A stretch of DNA of 64,000 nucleotides from Listeria ilorinensis (GTDB lineage: Bacteria > Bacillota > Bacilli > Lactobacillales > Listeriaceae): contig NZ_CAJYCN010000005.1 in the NCBI RefSeq assembly GCF_913566895.1, positions 124,001 through 188,000 of the forward strand, written 5' to 3'. The notes beneath the pieces were generated by a model, which was not told where the DNA came from, made no database searches, and was given only the letters and a program-made list of their open reading frames with translations. Numbering within the stretch: the stretch's first letter is position 1; the number at the start of each line of letters is the position of its first letter. This document shows, piece after piece, positions 31,137 through 42,912 of the stretch. Made by a program: the position numbers and the translations under genes.

Positions 31137-31563
31137 GGGCGAATATAGTCATTTGGATTTTAGTGAGACTGCTAAGGGGAATTGGTTGTATCAGGATCGA
31201 ACAGCAATGAAATACTATGGCTTTATTTTATCAGAACATCATGACCAAATGAAAAATCGAATCAGTGATCGTTTAGTTGAAAGGACTATACTGGATGAGC
31301 AGGAAATGGAGGAGATTCAGTTTCATTTGCAGGAAGCCTGTAGAGATGGGCAGCCAGTCTCGCTTACCGTTTTTGAGAAAACTAGCTATCGAAGTGATAA
31401 TCTGTACGATTTTACACGTTATGAGGATAAAGGGGAGATTATTCATTATCAGCAGATGACGCCGATATCATTTGATTATATGCAGCAAAAAGTTCGATTT
31501 GAACAGGAGGGACATCTTTTTGTGATCGCATTTCAGGATATCCTTTCCTGTGAAGTGTTGTAA
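31129..31563 (+). CDS. YolD-like protein
   Basis: 144 aa. It has the YolD-type opening DRTAMKYYGFILSEHHDQM, the central LDEQEMEEIQFHLQEA helix, and a C-terminal beta region ending FQDILSCEVL. Its role in the SOS response is not established; relatives pair with error-prone polymerases. The start at 31129 lies inside the end of the previous gene with AGGTGGA upstream, so translation is coupled and both are under the SOS promoter at 30839. Confidence 0.7.
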   Translation: MSEGEYSHLDFSETAKGNWLYQDRTAMKYYGFILSEHHDQMKNRISDRLVERTILDEQEMEEIQFHLQEACRDGQPVSLTVFEKTSYRSDNLYDFTRYEDKGEIIHYQQMTPISFDYMQQKVRFEQEGHLFVIAFQDILSCEVL

Positions 31564-31634
31564 GATAGGAGAAGAATGCCTCTAAAATCAGTGGTTATGT
31601 TATAATGTTTTCAGCTAATAAAAGAGGTGTAGAA

Positions 31635-32015
31635 ATGGGATTCAAAGAGCGATTGGAAACGGAAGTCTATGAATACGCGACAGCAAATCATTTGTCTGTA
31701 GAGACGATCGATTTTCTCTATGGAGGCCCCACAATGCGGACAAGACATACTTTGGTATTGGGATTCACAAATGCTGGTCTGTTCACATTTTTATTCAAAC
31801 TAGGAGAAGCAGAAATGCACTATCTTGCCAAAGAAAAGCTTCGTCAAATCAAGCTCCATCCTAAAAAAATGGTCTATGAACTGACTATTACAGGAGTGGA
31901 TGAAGAAGGACAAGCCGAAGAAGCGCGTTATTTAGTCAGTAAACGTGTTCTGGGACGTAAATGGCACAGAAAGACCTTGCAAAAGCTTATTGGTAAAGAT
32001 GGCCAAGCATGGTAA
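31635..32015 (+). CDS. Conserved protein of unknown function
   Basis: A 126-aa basic protein, MGFKERLETEVYEYATANHL onward, with alternating beta strands (TLVLGFTNAGLFTFLF, MVYELTITGVD). No signal peptide or known motif. It has its own extended -10 promoter (TGTTATAAT at 31598-31606). The ATG at 31635 follows AAGAGGTG; an in-frame ATG at 31605 overlaps the -10 and is rejected. Confidence 0.7.
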   Translation: MGFKERLETEVYEYATANHLSVETIDFLYGGPTMRTRHTLVLGFTNAGLFTFLFKLGEAEMHYLAKEKLRQIKLHPKKMVYELTITGVDEEGQAEEARYLVSKRVLGRKWHRKTLQKLIGKDGQAW

Positions 32016-32078
32016 AAAGTTTTTCACTTTTGCTTGAAAGGGTATATAATTAGCACATGAAAAAGGAGGATCGGCAAA

Positions 32079-33005
32079 TTGAAAATAGTAGATATGCATT
32101 GTGACGTACTTTATAAACTTCAAAGCAGCAAAGGAAAATGGACCTTTCAGGATTCACCAGAACTTGATGTCAATTTTGAACGCCTGATTCAGGGAGACAT
32201 TCTTTTGCAGGGTTTTGCGATTTTTCTTGATCCTGACGTTCCAGTTGAACACAAATGGAAGAAAGCGGTCGAACAAAGTAATATTTTCAAACAGCACATT
32301 TTGCATCGAGATGGTATTATTAAGCCGCTGAAACGTTGGGCAGATCTTCCTGATTTGCCAGAGGGAAAGGTAGCGGCGGCGTTGACACTGGAAGGCGTCG
32401 AGCCGATCGGTCAAGATTTAGACCGTCTCGAACAGTTATTGGATGGAGGCGTCCTCTCTGTAGGTCTGACATGGAATAATGCCAATTTAGCAGCAGATGG
32501 TGTAGAGGAACCGCGGGGTGCAGGCCTTACTGCTTTTGGCAAGCAGATCGTCAAGCGACTCAATGAACGAAAAGTTCTGACGGATGTCTCTCATTTAAGC
32601 ATTAAAAGCTTCTGGGATGTGATGGAAGTAGCGGAATTTCCAATTGCCAGCCATTCAAGCGCCAAATCGATCTGTCCACATATCCGCAATCTTGATGATG
32701 ATCAGATTCGAGCGATGATCGAGCATAATGCGATGATCCATGTGATTTTCCACCCACTATTCACCACACCGAGTGGCACGGCTAACATGGAAGATGTGAT
32801 TCGTCATATCGATCATATTGCTGAGCTGGGAGGTATTCGCAATATAGGCTTTGGTTCAGACTTTGATGGCATTCCTTCTCATGTGAAGGGATTAGAGGAT
32901 GCAGGGAAGTATCAGGATTTCATTGTAGAACTTGAGAAGCATTTTTCAAAAGAAGAGGTAGCGGGATTTGCGCATCAGAATTTTTTAGATCATTTACCAC
33001 AATAA
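32079..33005 (+). CDS. Membrane dipeptidase-type (M19) zinc peptidase
   Basis: A 308-aa member of the renal dipeptidase family, with metal ligands in DMHCDVLY (N terminus), the bridging glutamate in TLEGVE, histidines in ASHSS and VIFHP, and the aspartate in GFGSDFDG. It hydrolyses dipeptides and probably acts in the cytoplasm, as no signal peptide is seen. The start is TTG after AAAGGAGG. TATAAT lies at 32045-32050. It corresponds to the dipeptidase upstream of sigL in L. monocytogenes. Confidence 0.88.
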   Translation: MKIVDMHCDVLYKLQSSKGKWTFQDSPELDVNFERLIQGDILLQGFAIFLDPDVPVEHKWKKAVEQSNIFKQHILHRDGIIKPLKRWADLPDLPEGKVAAALTLEGVEPIGQDLDRLEQLLDGGVLSVGLTWNNANLAADGVEEPRGAGLTAFGKQIVKRLNERKVLTDVSHLSIKSFWDVMEVAEFPIASHSSAKSICPHIRNLDDDQIRAMIEHNAMIHVIFHPLFTTPSGTANMEDVIRHIDHIAELGGIRNIGFGSDFDGIPSHVKGLEDAGKYQDFIVELEKHFSKEEVAGFAHQNFLDHLPQ

Positions 33006-33048
33006 AAGAGCAGGATTTCTCTAAAAAAGAGGAATCCTGCTCTTTTTT
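33003..33048 (+). terminator. Terminator after the dipeptidase gene
   Basis: AAAAGAGCAGGATTTCTC pairs with GAGGAATCCTGCTCTTTT around a seven-base loop, followed by T's. Confidence 0.9.
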
Positions 33049-33216
33049 ATTTTAATAGATAAAATACAGTCGGAAAATCAGAAAACGACGAAAAGTAGAT
33101 AAGCCTATGAAAAATGAAGTACTTGTATTCATTTTTCATTTTGATTAGCTGGCTTTTCAATTTTCGCATGTTATAATAAATGATAAGAAGTTTAGCAGAA
33201 AATGGGGGTTTTATCT

Positions 33217-34557
33217 GTGAGGTTAGAGTCGAATTTTGTTCAAAAACAACAGCAGAAGCAGACGATGAAGCTGGCAATGACGCAGCAGTTATCGCAGTCT
33301 ATTGCCATGTTGCAATTTACGACCGCCGATCTGACCGCCTTTTTAGAAGATAAAGCATTGGAGAACCCGTTGATCGAAGTGGTTTCAGGTGCAGATATAT
33401 CAACAGATTATAGTTATACAAAACGAAAGAATAGCAATACCGAATTTGATTGGCTCGATCAAGTACCTGATACCAAGACAACGCTCTCCGAAGCACTCAA
33501 AGAACAATTGAGTTTAATGACACTCAAGCCTGTTCAAAAAATTGTTGTCTTATACTTGATTGAAAGTTTGGATGAGGCGGGATACTTGACGGCTGATTTA
33601 AGCGCTGTAAAAGAGGCGCTTCTGATAAGCGAGGCACAGGTGCTGGAAGGCCTTGACATCTTGCAGAGCATGGAGCCAGCTGGCGTGGGCGCACGTGATG
33701 CAAGAGAGTGCATTTTATTGCAGATTGATCGGACATTGGCAGGACCTGAGATTGCCTACGAAGTGATTCGAGATTATTTTACACTGTTTGCCGAGAAAAA
33801 ATGGAAAAAGATATCGGCCGATTTGAACGTTTCACTGGCAGAAATCCAGGTAGTTTCCGACTATATCCAAACGCTTAGCCCAAAACCGGGCGCTGAATTC
33901 GAATCAGAACGTGTTCAATATGTGACACCAGACTTGATTCTTCTGCAAAACGGTGAGGAGCTACAGGTTTCGCTGGCTAAACAGTTTCAACCTGAGCTGC
34001 GATTCCAAGAAGACTACTACAAAATGATGCAGGCAACGCAGGAAAAAGATGTTGCTGCCTTTTTAAAAGAAAAAACGGGTGAATTCGACTGGCTACTAAA
34101 AGGCTTGCAACAGCGCGAATCCACATTAAAACGTGTTGGCAAAGCAATTGTTGCTCATCAATATGCTTTTTTTACACAGGAAGGCCATCATCTTGAGCCA
34201 CTCACATTAAAGGAGATTGCGGAAGAACTAGATGTTCATGAGTCCACAGTCAGCCGTGCGGTCAACGGTAAATACATCGAAACGAGCAGTGGTGTCTATG
34301 AGCTGAAATACTTCTTTTCATCAGGTCTTCAGAAAAAAACAACAGATCCAAATGAAGAAGGAGACATTTCCAGCAATACGATTAAACATTATCTGAAAGA
34401 GATGGTGGAGAACGAGGATAAACGAAAACCTCTTTCTGATCAAAAAATTGTCGATTTTCTGGCCGAAAAAGATATCGATGTATCCAGACGCGCGATTGCC
34501 AAATATCGAACGGAACTAAAAATACCGGCTTCGTCAAAACGTAAAAGATTTGATTGA
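33217..34557 (+). CDS. sigL: RNA polymerase sigma-54 factor
   Basis: 446 aa. It has the N-terminal activator-interacting region I (Q-rich, KLAMTQQLSQSIAMLQF), the core-binding region, a helix-turn-helix (LTLKEIAEELDVHESTVSRA) and the RpoN box near the end (SRRAIAKYRTELKIP). Sigma-54 needs enhancer-type activators and in Listeria controls PTS and amino-acid genes. GTG at 33217 is preferred over ATG at 33202 because the GGGGG ribosome site (33204-33208) lies between them. Confidence 0.95.
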   Translation: MRLESNFVQKQQQKQTMKLAMTQQLSQSIAMLQFTTADLTAFLEDKALENPLIEVVSGADISTDYSYTKRKNSNTEFDWLDQVPDTKTTLSEALKEQLSLMTLKPVQKIVVLYLIESLDEAGYLTADLSAVKEALLISEAQVLEGLDILQSMEPAGVGARDARECILLQIDRTLAGPEIAYEVIRDYFTLFAEKKWKKISADLNVSLAEIQVVSDYIQTLSPKPGAEFESERVQYVTPDLILLQNGEELQVSLAKQFQPELRFQEDYYKMMQATQEKDVAAFLKEKTGEFDWLLKGLQQRESTLKRVGKAIVAHQYAFFTQEGHHLEPLTLKEIAEELDVHESTVSRAVNGKYIETSSGVYELKYFFSSGLQKKTTDPNEEGDISSNTIKHYLKEMVENEDKRKPLSDQKIVDFLAEKDIDVSRRAIAKYRTELKIPASSKRKRFD

Positions 34558-34559
34558 TA

Positions 34560-34610
34560 GGACGCATTTTGCCCATGAAGAATTTTCAGTGGGACAAAAT
34601 GTGTCTTTTT
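34560..34610 (+). terminator. Terminator after sigL
   Basis: GACGCATTTTG-CCCA (34561-34575) pairs with TGGGA-CAAAATGTGTC (from 34589), then T5. Confidence 0.8.
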
Positions 34611-34997
34611 GCTTAGTTTAAATGGAGCTGAAACGTGGAATAAAAAGAAAGTAAGTTGTATGAAGGAGTTTAAGTGTTAAGGAAGTATGAAAAAAACGTG
34701 ATTTTTTCATAAACGTCCCACTTTAGACTTGAATATTGCGGGTAATACTGTTAGAATGAAAGGCGTAGGGTAATTAAAAGAATGGTTCTACTAGCTTCGA
34801 TAAAAACCAAGGATTGAGAGATAGGTCAGAAAGTGAAAAACAAGGTGAGAAAGGAATTAACTCAAACAAGTTAATGACATGGATTTACCGTTTGTTTCAA
34901 ATTTTTGAAACCTTGATCTCTACTTTTTTTAGTTCTATCGGGACGTCGGATGACTTAGTGGGTCATTAATCGTCCAATGCAGTAAGGAGCAATGATA
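34611..34997 (+). promoter_or_regulatory. cggR leader: promoter and 5' UTR
   Basis: TTGAAT (34729-34734), 17-base spacer and TAGAAT (34752-34757) form the probable promoter, giving a leader of about 230 bases. A 10-bp hairpin (34686-34695 with 34702-34711) lies upstream of the -35. The CggR operator lies near the leader's end. No riboswitch fold was recognised. Confidence 0.6.
34939..34975 (+). promoter_or_regulatory. CggR operator
   Basis: CGGGAC at 34939-34944 and TGGGTC at 34959-34964, ending GTCC at 34972-34975, reproduce the 37-bp double-site layout known for the B. subtilis cggR operator. CggR bound here blocks elongation until fructose-1,6-bisphosphate is present. Confidence 0.85.
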
Positions 34998-36044
34998 ATG
35001 TCTGATTTAATTAACATTCAAAAGAAACTATTACCCGACATACTTGCCATCATGCAGAAACGCTATCAGATTTTACGCTCGATTTATTTTGCCGAACCAG
35101 TTGGCAGACGGACTCTTGCTGGAATGCTTGGTATGAGTGAACGTGTGTTGCGCGGTGAAGTGGAATTTCTAAAAGCGCAGGGGTTGATTGATATTGCTTC
35201 TTCTGGAATGACCGTGACACAAGTTGGTTTAGAAGTGTTCCGTGAACTTGAAGGAGTGATGAACCAGTTATCCGGCTTACACAGCATGGAGGATCAGCTG
35301 GCGGCGAATTTGCAGATTGACAGATGCCTCATTGTTCAGGGAAACAGTGATGAGGCGCCTTGGGTTCGCGAAGAAATGGGACGTATGGCTGTCAAACAGT
35401 TAGATTTTGCACTCACTGAAAAACGCAATATCGTGGCTGTTATGGGCGGTTCGACCATGGCGACGCTTGCCGAAATGATGACGCCAGATTTTGCCAAAGG
35501 AAGGGAACTGTTATTTGTTCCAGGACGAGGCGGAATCGGTGAAGACCTTGACAACCAAGCCAATACGATCTGTGATAAACTGGCTACTAAAACTGGCACG
35601 AAACACCGTGTGTTGTATGTACCAGAACAGCTTGGTGAAGAAGCTTACCGTTCACTTTTAAAAGAACCTGCGATTCAAGAAGGCCTGAGTCTCGTACAAT
35701 CAGCAAATGTGATTGTTCATGGCATTGGTGAAGCGATGACGATGGCAAAACGAAGACATACTGGACAGGATGTCATGCGAAAGATTACAGAAGCAGAAGC
35801 CGTTGGGGAAGCATTCGGCTACTATTTCAATGAACAAGGCGAGGTTGTACATAAAGTCACGACATTTGGCCTGCAATTTGAAAATCTTGACAAAATTCCC
35901 CATATTATTGCTGTAGCTGGCGGTGAATCAAAAGCGAAAGCAATCAAATCGTATATGAAGAGTGCTCCGCATAATACGGTTTTAATAACAGATGAGGGAG
36001 CCGCAAATGAGCTTTTAAAAGGGCGTAATACCCTTTTGAAATAA
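34998..36044 (+). CDS. cggR: Central glycolytic genes regulator
   Basis: A 348-aa SorC/DeoR-family repressor. An N-terminal winged helix (RRTLAGMLGMSERVLRGEVEFL) precedes a sugar-phosphate-binding domain (VMGGSTMATLAEMM, VPGRGGIGED). It represses its own operon and is released by fructose-1,6-bisphosphate. AAGGAG at 34983-34988 selects the ATG at 34998 over 34992. gapA follows 35 bases later. Confidence 0.95.
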   Translation: MSDLINIQKKLLPDILAIMQKRYQILRSIYFAEPVGRRTLAGMLGMSERVLRGEVEFLKAQGLIDIASSGMTVTQVGLEVFRELEGVMNQLSGLHSMEDQLAANLQIDRCLIVQGNSDEAPWVREEMGRMAVKQLDFALTEKRNIVAVMGGSTMATLAEMMTPDFAKGRELLFVPGRGGIGEDLDNQANTICDKLATKTGTKHRVLYVPEQLGEEAYRSLLKEPAIQEGLSLVQSANVIVHGIGEAMTMAKRRHTGQDVMRKITEAEAVGEAFGYYFNEQGEVVHKVTTFGLQFENLDKIPHIIAVAGGESKAKAIKSYMKSAPHNTVLITDEGAANELLKGRNTLLK

Positions 36045-36079
36045 AAAATTTCACGTATTTTCAAGGAGGAAAATGACTT

Positions 36080-37090
36080 ATGACAGTTAAAGTTGGTATT
36101 AATGGTTTTGGACGTATTGGACGTTTGGCATTCCGTCGTATTCAAGATGTAGAAGGAATCGAAGTTGTTGCAATCAATGACTTGACAGACGCTGACATGT
36201 TGGCGCACCTATTAAAATATGATACAACTCAAGGTCGTTTCGACGGCGATGTAGAAGTACACGATGGCTACTTCAACGTTAACGGCAAAAAAGTTGTCGT
36301 TTCTGCAAATCCTAACCCAGATGAAATCAAATGGGGCGACTTAGGTGTTGAAATCGTTCTTGAATGTACTGGTTTCTTCACTACTCAAGAAAAAGCTGAA
36401 CTTCACCTTAAAGGCGGCGCTAAAAAAGTTGTGATCTCCGCTCCAGCTACTGGCGACATGAAAACAATCGTTTATAATGTTAACCATGAAATTCTTGATG
36501 GAACTGAAACAGTTATCTCTGGCGCAAGCTGCACAACAAACTGCTTAGCTCCAATGGCAAAAGCTCTTGACGAAAACTTTGGTATCGTTGAAGGTTTGAT
36601 GACAACAATCCACGCTTACACTGGTGACCAAAATACATTGGATGCTCCACACCGTAAAGGCGACTTCCGCCGTGCACGTGCTGCAGCAGAAAACATCATC
36701 CCTAACTCTACTGGTGCTGCTAAAGCAATCGGTGAAGTACTTCCAAGCCTTAAAGGTAAACTTGACGGTGCAGCTCAACGTGTTCCAGTTCCAACTGGTT
36801 CCCTAACTGAACTTGTAACTGTTCTTGACAAACCAGTAACAGTTGAAGAAGTAAACAAAGTAATGAAAGATGCTAGCGATCCAGATACTTACGGTTACAC
36901 TGCTGATGCAATCGTATCTTCTGACATCAAAGGCATGACTTTCGGTTCATTATTCGACGAAACTCAAACAAAAGTTCTTTCCGTTGGCGACAAACAACTT
37001 GTTAAAACAGTTGCTTGGTATGATAACGAAATGAGCTACACTGCACAACTTGTTCGTACACTTGAATACTTCGCAAAAATCGCTAAATAA
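36080..37090 (+). CDS. gapA: Glyceraldehyde-3-phosphate dehydrogenase
   Basis: GapA oxidises and phosphorylates glyceraldehyde-3-phosphate with NAD. The 336-aa protein has the Rossmann start [10 protein letters not shown], the catalytic segment SGASCTTNC with Cys151, and the adjacent His region HAYTGDQ. Codon use is strongly biased, as expected of a highly expressed gene. AAGGAGG precedes the ATG. A hairpin before pgk may give gapA higher expression or a separate transcript. Confidence 0.98.
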   Translation: MTVKVGINGFGRIGRLAFRRIQDVEGIEVVAINDLTDADMLAHLLKYDTTQGRFDGDVEVHDGYFNVNGKKVVVSANPNPDEIKWGDLGVEIVLECTGFFTTQEKAELHLKGGAKKVVISAPATGDMKTIVYNVNHEILDGTETVISGASCTTNCLAPMAKALDENFGIVEGLMTTIHAYTGDQNTLDAPHRKGDFRRARAAAENIIPNSTGAAKAIGEVLPSLKGKLDGAAQRVPVPTGSLTELVTVLDKPVTVEEVNKVMKDASDPDTYGYTADAIVSSDIKGMTFGSLFDETQTKVLSVGDKQLVKTVAWYDNEMSYTAQLVRTLEYFAKIAK

Positions 37091-37116
37091 GTTTAAACTT
37101 AATAAGCTGTAAAACA

Positions 37117-37155
37117 AATAAGCGGAGACAAACCATTGTTTCCGCTTGTTTTCTG
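37117..37155 (+). terminator. Terminator or processing hairpin between gapA and pgk
   Basis: AAGCGGAGACAA (37120-37131) pairs with TTGTTTCCGCTT (37136-37147), with one wobble pair, followed by a weak T-run. It probably allows partial read-through. Confidence 0.65.
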
Positions 37156-37204
37156 AAAATGCCTCAAAAAATGGATCCTTTTAATAACATTGGAGGAATT
37201 GTAA

Positions 37205-38395
37205 ATGGCTAAAAAAGTAATCACTGATTTAGACTTAAATGACAAAAAAGTACTAGTACGTGTGGACTTTAATGTTCCAATGAAAGACGGCGCGATTACC
37301 AACGATAACCGTATTGTTGCTGCTCTTCCGACAATCAAGTACATCATCGAAAATCACGGGAAAGCAATCCTATTTTCCCACCTTGGAAAAGTGAAAACTG
37401 AAGAAGATAAGAAAGACAAAACTCTTCGCCCAGTCGCAGAACGTCTTAGCGAATTGCTGGGTAAAGAAGTGAAATTTGTACCAACTACACGCGGTGCAGA
37501 ACTTGAAAACGCGATTAACGAAATGAAAGACGGCGACGTTCTTCTTTTCGAAAACACTCGTTTTGAAGATATCGACGGCAAAAAAGAAAGCGGTAATGAT
37601 CCTGAACTTGGTAAATACTGGGCAAGCCTTGGCGATGTTTTCGTTAATGATGCTTTTGGTACAGCTCACCGTGCGCATGCTTCGAATGTAGGTATCGCAT
37701 CTAACCTTGATTCAGCAGCTGGCTTCCTGATGGAAAAAGAAATCAAATTCATCGGTGGTGTAGTTGAAAATCCAGATCGTCCGCTAGTTGCCATTCTTGG
37801 CGGAGCGAAAGTTTCTGATAAGATCGGCGTTATCGAAAACCTGCTTAAAAAAGCAGACAAACTTTTGATTGGCGGCGGTATGGCCTATACTTTCATGAAA
37901 GCGAAAGGCTATGAAGTGGGTATTTCTCTACTTGAAGCAGACAAAGTGGATCTTGCTAAACGCTTGATGGAAGAAGCTGGTGACAAATTGGTTCTTCCAA
38001 TTGACACTGTTGTTGCCAAAGAATTCAGCAATGACGTACCTTTCCATACAGTTGCTTCTGACGGCATTCCTGCTGATGAAGAAGGCCTTGATATCGGCGA
38101 AGAAACGATCAAACTATTTGCAAAAGAACTTGAGGGTGCTAAAACAGTTGTTTGGAATGGCCCAATGGGTGTGTTCGAAATGAGCAACTTTGCAAAAGGC
38201 ACGATCGGTGTTTGCGAAGCGATCGCGAACTTGAAAGATGCAACAACTATTATTGGTGGCGGTGACTCTGCAGCAGCAGCAATGCAACTTGGCTATGCTG
38301 ACAAATTCACGCATATCTCTACTGGTGGCGGGGCATCACTTGAATATCTTGAAGGTAAAGAATTGCCGGGTGTAGTAGCCATTTCTGATAAATAA
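37205..38395 (+). CDS. pgk: Phosphoglycerate kinase
   Basis: Pgk transfers phosphate from 1,3-bisphosphoglycerate to ADP. The 396-aa sequence has the N-domain signature [11 protein letters not shown] and the C-domain nucleotide loop [11 protein letters not shown]. Length is standard. GGAGG precedes the ATG. It is part of the glycolytic operon with biased codons. Confidence 0.98.
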   Translation: MAKKVITDLDLNDKKVLVRVDFNVPMKDGAITNDNRIVAALPTIKYIIENHGKAILFSHLGKVKTEEDKKDKTLRPVAERLSELLGKEVKFVPTTRGAELENAINEMKDGDVLLFENTRFEDIDGKKESGNDPELGKYWASLGDVFVNDAFGTAHRAHASNVGIASNLDSAAGFLMEKEIKFIGGVVENPDRPLVAILGGAKVSDKIGVIENLLKKADKLLIGGGMAYTFMKAKGYEVGISLLEADKVDLAKRLMEEAGDKLVLPIDTVVAKEFSNDVPFHTVASDGIPADEEGLDIGEETIKLFAKELEGAKTVVWNGPMGVFEMSNFAKGTIGVCEAIANLKDATTIIGGGDSAAAAMQLGYADKFTHISTGGGASLEYLEGKELPGVVAISDK

Positions 38396-38420
38396 TTCAG
38401 CGGCAGGCTCTTACAATTAA

Positions 38421-39197
<777 letters not shown>

Positions 39198-40730
39198 ATG
39201 AGTAAATCTCCTGTAGCAATTATTATTCTCGACGGATTCGGTTTGCGTAACGAAACAGTTGGCAATGCCGTTGCTCAAGCGAATAAACCCAATTTTGACC
39301 GCTACTGGGCTGAATTTCCACATAGCCAGTTGAAAGCTTCTGGCTTAGATGTCGGTCTTCCAGATGGTCAAATGGGGAATTCCGAAGTTGGTCATACCAA
39401 TATCGGTGCCGGACGTATCGTTTACCAAAGCCTAACACGTATCGACAAAGCGATTGAAGAAGGCGAATTCCAAGAGAATAAAGCAATCAACAACGCATTC
39501 GAACATACGAAACAAAATGACTCGGATCTTCATTTGTTCGGTCTATTGTCTGATGGTGGCGTTCACAGTCACATCAACCACCTGATCGCACTTCTTGAAA
39601 CAGCTAAAGCAAAAGGCGTTAAGAATGTTTACATCCATGCTTTCCTAGATGGTCGCGACGTTCCACCGCAATCTGCAAAAGGCTACATCGAAGAGTTACA
39701 AAAAGAGATTAGCAAATTGAATTATGGTAGCATCGCAACTGTTTCTGGTCGCTTTTATGCAATGGATCGCGACAAACGCTGGGAACGTGTTGAAAAAGCT
39801 TACCGTGCCCTTGTGTATGGTGAAGGTGAAAAATTTGCTGATCCGATTGACCTTGTCGAAACTTCTTATCAAAATGAGAAGAATGATGAATTCGTTATTC
39901 CAGCAATTGTGGCGAAAGATGGCGAGGAAGCAGCTACCGTTAAAGATAATGATGCGGTCATCTTCTTCAACTTCCGCCCTGACCGTGCGATTCAGCTGTC
40001 CAATGCATTTACGGACAAAGAATGGGAACATTTTGACCGCGGTGTCAAACACCCAGAAAACGTCAAATTTGTCACGATGACTTTGTATAATCCGAGCATT
40101 GATGCAGAAGTTGCCTTTGAACCAATTGAAATGAAAAATGTGATTGGTGAAGTTCTAGCTGATAAAGGTTTGAAACAGCTTCGTATTGCTGAAACGGAAA
40201 AATATCCGCATGTCACTTTCTTCATGAATGGCGGACGTAACGAAGAATTCCCAGGTGAAGATCGTATCTTAATCAATTCGCCAAAAGTCGAAACATATGA
40301 CTTGAAACCTGAAATGAGTGCTTATGAAGTAACAGACGCACTTGTAGCAGATATTGAAGCAGATAAACACGATGCCATTATCCTAAACTTTGCAAACCCT
40401 GATATGGTTGGACATTCCGGTATGCTGGAACCAACAATCAAGGCGATCGAAGCAGTGGATGAAAACCTTGGTCGTGTGGTGGATGCTATTTTGGAAAAAG
40501 GTGGTTCGGCGGTTATTTTTGCTGATCACGGGAATTCCGAAACGATGTCCACTCCAGAAGGCAAACCACATACAGCTCACACAACCGTTCCGGTTCCAGT
40601 AATCGTAACGAAAAAAGGTGTGACGCTTCGTACAGATGGTCGTCTTGCTGATGTGGCTCCTACAATGCTTGATCTTTTAGGTGTAGAAAAACCAGTTGAA
40701 ATGACTGGCGAAAGTCTCATCAAAAATTAA
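39198..40730 (+). CDS. gpmI: 2,3-bisphosphoglycerate-independent phosphoglycerate mutase
   Basis: The 510-aa Mn2+-dependent mutase interconverts 3- and 2-phosphoglycerate. It has the metal motif [10 protein letters not shown], the nucleophile serine in [10 protein letters not shown], and the C-terminal metal ligands in FADHGNSE. The ATG abuts the tpiA stop, with GGAGG inside tpiA. Its need for manganese is relevant to the Mn importer elsewhere in this window. Confidence 0.98.
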   Translation: MSKSPVAIIILDGFGLRNETVGNAVAQANKPNFDRYWAEFPHSQLKASGLDVGLPDGQMGNSEVGHTNIGAGRIVYQSLTRIDKAIEEGEFQENKAINNAFEHTKQNDSDLHLFGLLSDGGVHSHINHLIALLETAKAKGVKNVYIHAFLDGRDVPPQSAKGYIEELQKEISKLNYGSIATVSGRFYAMDRDKRWERVEKAYRALVYGEGEKFADPIDLVETSYQNEKNDEFVIPAIVAKDGEEAATVKDNDAVIFFNFRPDRAIQLSNAFTDKEWEHFDRGVKHPENVKFVTMTLYNPSIDAEVAFEPIEMKNVIGEVLADKGLKQLRIAETEKYPHVTFFMNGGRNEEFPGEDRILINSPKVETYDLKPEMSAYEVTDALVADIEADKHDAIILNFANPDMVGHSGMLEPTIKAIEAVDENLGRVVDAILEKGGSAVIFADHGNSETMSTPEGKPHTAHTTVPVPVIVTKKGVTLRTDGRLADVAPTMLDLLGVEKPVEMTGESLIKN

Positions 40731-41129
40731 TTTGGTTTTTGCTTTCGTTTTTTACAAAACGAGGCTACAATAAGAATGTATTTAATAATTGGGACAGCAG
40801 AGTGGTTGTGCTTCCAATATATGTGAGAGTGAATGTGCGAAGGAAGTTTAGCGGCAAGGCGACAGTCTTGTTTCTGACGTGCGAGCTTTACGGCTTGAGT
40901 GCGTGGGCTTCTTTTGCAAAGGGGTTTTCTGTAGCTTGAATGACTTTTTGAATGCTTGGCGTGAATTTATTTTATGCTGAGTCATGAAAAGACATTTAAT
41001 GATATGGCGGGATCTTGCAATCGGTATGTGGTTCCTTTTTTGGGATTACATGCTCACTTTGCTCGCATGTATTTTGGGACTGTAACTCAAACTTTGCTTT
41101 CGAACAGTCCCGACAAAGGAGAGAGTTAA
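40731..41129 (+). promoter_or_regulatory. Long gpmI-eno gap: probable eno promoter and structured leader
   Basis: No gene is supported in these 399 bases. A possible promoter is TTGAAT (40948-40953) with TTTATG or TATGCT near 40971-40978. Two hairpins lie just before eno: TACATGC/GCATGTA (within 41046-41070), and GGGACTGT (41076-41083) with ACAGTCCC (41104-41111). The second ends a few bases before the eno ribosome site. Confidence 0.5.
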
Positions 41130-42422
<1,293 letters not shown>

Positions 42423-42444
42423 TTTTTAAGACGCGCATGTAAAG

Positions 42445-42479
42445 AACCATCCTGCCAATTCGGCAGGGTGGTTTTTTTA
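42445..42479 (+). terminator. Terminator after eno
   Basis: AACCATCCTGCC (42445-42456) pairs with GGCAGGGTGGTT (42462-42473), followed by T's. Confidence 0.9.
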
Positions 42480-42539
42480 TACACAAATAGGTGGTTCTCT
42501 GATAGAATGAAAAGAAAACGGAAGAGAGAGGGTGTTTGA

Positions 42540-42896
42540 ATGAAAATACTCATTGTTTTAGTTCTTCTCATCGTTTTGCTGTGCATTATAGCCGTCAATT
42601 TAAGAAAACCGAAAGATCATCCGCGTGTAACAGAATGGAAGGAAACAAATGCAGAGATCACAGCGAGTAAACTTCATTCGCTCACTTATGGTAATGAATT
42701 TACGCAAGGAAAACGCACTCGATTTGTAACGCTCACGATCCAGTTCCTCACGGCGCAAGGGCAAGAGGTAACAGCAACGAAAAAAGTGGCGATTTTTAGC
42801 AAGTATTCCGGACGTTATGTACCAGGAGAAGTCATTTCAGTTTTATATGATGCGGCTAATCCAACACGATTTAAAATCAAATATGACCGTCCGTAA
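42540..42896 (+). CDS. DUF3592-like membrane-anchored protein
   Basis: 118 aa. One N-terminal membrane span (about residues 3-19) is followed by a beta-rich domain ending YVPGEVISVLYDAANPTRFK, which matches the G-x-V-x-V-x-Y-dP-x-NP pattern of DUF3592. Function unknown. It follows the eno terminator and is close to the hydrolase gene. Confidence 0.7.
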   Translation: MKILIVLVLLIVLLCIIAVNLRKPKDHPRVTEWKETNAEITASKLHSLTYGNEFTQGKRTRFVTLTIQFLTAQGQEVTATKKVAIFSKYSGRYVPGEVISVLYDAANPTRFKIKYDRP

Positions 42897-42912
42897 GAAA
42901 GTTGGTTTTATT

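Noticed and set aside
33202-33219. ATG start for sigL at 33202
   Set aside because: The G-rich ribosome site lies downstream of this ATG and in front of GTG 33217, which also gives the usual family N terminus.
34758-34938. Riboswitch or T-box in the cggR leader
   Set aside because: No specifier loop, T-box sequence or known riboswitch core could be found.
40739-40939. 66-codon frame after gpmI
   Set aside because: No ribosome site or conserved features; the region is better seen as an eno leader.
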